Below are positions 63,770 to 64,000 of a DNA stretch of 64,000 nt, piece by piece. This stretch comes from Poseidonocella pacifica (GTDB lineage: Bacteria > Pseudomonadota > Alphaproteobacteria > Rhodobacterales > Rhodobacteraceae), in assembly GCF_900111875.1 (NCBI RefSeq), contig NZ_FOJU01000004.1, positions 340,574 through 404,573 of the forward strand, written 5' to 3'. Under the pieces are notes generated by a model that worked only from the letters and a program-made list of their open reading frames with translations, had not been told where the DNA came from and ran no database searches. Position 1 is the first letter of the stretch; the number at the start of each line of letters is the position of its first letter. Position numbers and translations under genes: made by a program.

Positions 63770-64000
63770 ATGCACTACACCCCTCGGTTCGTCATCGACG
63801 CCCTCTTGTCTGCGATCGCCAACTTGCCTCCCCGGAAGATCGCTGAGGCCGAAGCCGCGTAGGCGACGGCATGAAGGCGCGCGGAAGCGGTGGTGGAGAT
63901 CGACGCAGCCGCGGCGGAGCGCGCCTGCCCGCGCTGCGCCAGCTCCGAGCGGTCATCGTGGGGGACGACACGCACCAGGGCGCGCCGCTGGCGCTGGCGG
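63770..64000 (+). pseudogene. Transposase-like reading frame with two in-frame stops, truncated by the window end
   Basis: From an ATG at 63770 the frame reads about 30 residues (VIDALLSAIANLPPRKIAEA), then TAG at 63860 and TGA at 63872, and continues in the same frame with RRAEAVVEIDAAAAERACPRC and a basic stretch. The CPRC followed by W-G-T-T-R-T-R-A-R-R-W resembles the zinc-ribbon start of IS1-like/IS1595-like transposases. Because both halves stay in one frame, point mutations rather than a frameshift broke it. The family is uncertain, since the rest lies outside the window. GGAG lies ten bases before the ATG. Confidence 0.5.

Noticed and set aside
63435..63775. Short overlapping frames after the integrase
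   Set aside because: Plus and minus frames overlap each other, none has a ribosome site or known domain, and the region more likely contains the end of an insertion sequence.

Overview
The window is GC-rich chromosomal DNA from an alphaproteobacterium, most probably a marine Rhodobacteraceae (Roseobacter group). I infer this from the irr / fabA-fabB-fabI neighbourhood, a TRAP-type malonate locus, a glucosylglycerate compatible-solute module, a GT14-like/DUF5928 glycosyltransferase, a Hint-domain protein, a TIGR02300 acidic protein and the mixture of FCD-type GntR regulators. Gene density is high, many genes overlap as ATGA, GTGA or TAATG, and five convergent pairs end on one shared CTAG.

Layout: 1-4.4 kb holds the end of a PcaQ-like LysR regulator, a GntR regulator, a YgjP-type metallopeptidase, a TIGR02300 gene, tRNA-Ala(GGC), a DUF4336 protein and a PHB-depolymerase-type esterase. 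4.9-7.3 kb has rsgA and a Tat-exported transglutaminase-like protein. 7.3-13.8 kb is a complete malonate locus: divergent GntR regulator matR, TRAP transporter matPQM, malonyl-CoA decarboxylase matA and malonyl-CoA synthetase matB. A cardiolipin synthase follows. 15.4-19.1 kb is a glucosylglycerate module, with a GH13_18 phosphorylase convergent with a GpgS-type synthase and its HAD phosphatase. Next are a serine hydrolase, a VOC protein and tRNA-Thr(CGT). 21.4-28 kb carries a membrane hybrid histidine kinase, an unusual 11-bp-phased repeat, metG and an unrecognised 571-residue ThuA-like protein. 28-34 kb includes an aldo/keto reductase, an EEP nuclease, a DUF983-NUDIX-DUF1624 operon and an ECF sigma / putative anti-sigma / CnrX-like sensor operon. 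34-41 kb contains irr divergent from fabA-fabB-fabI and then a dcw fragment, ftsW-murG-murC. 41-49 kb has an EamA transporter, mnmD divergent from the FAD domain of MnmC, an OmpA lipoprotein, an Ada-like protein, a Hint-like protein, nth, an adenosine-kinase-type PfkB kinase and a lipase. 49-52 kb has a sulfotransferase divergent from a GT14/DUF5928 glycosyltransferase plus a HIT protein. 52.3-59 kb is a pentose catabolic operon (DeoR regulator, ABC transporter, araD, araB) without an isomerase. 59.2-60.3 kb has a MarR regulator and a convergent Pro/Gly-rich protein whose promoters carry the same palindrome.

From 61.8 kb the sequence changes character. The 3' part of a CAT-anticodon tRNA, cut in the anticodon loop, is followed by a tyrosine recombinase and then a transposase-like reading frame broken by two stops. 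I read this as the left edge of an integrated element that continues beyond the window.

No wholly new system is proven here. The best candidates for something undescribed are the MarR / Pro-Gly-rich protein pair with matching operators, the 11-bp-phased GTCATAC array, and the 571-residue ThuA-like protein. All function calls are from reading the sequence; no searches were run.
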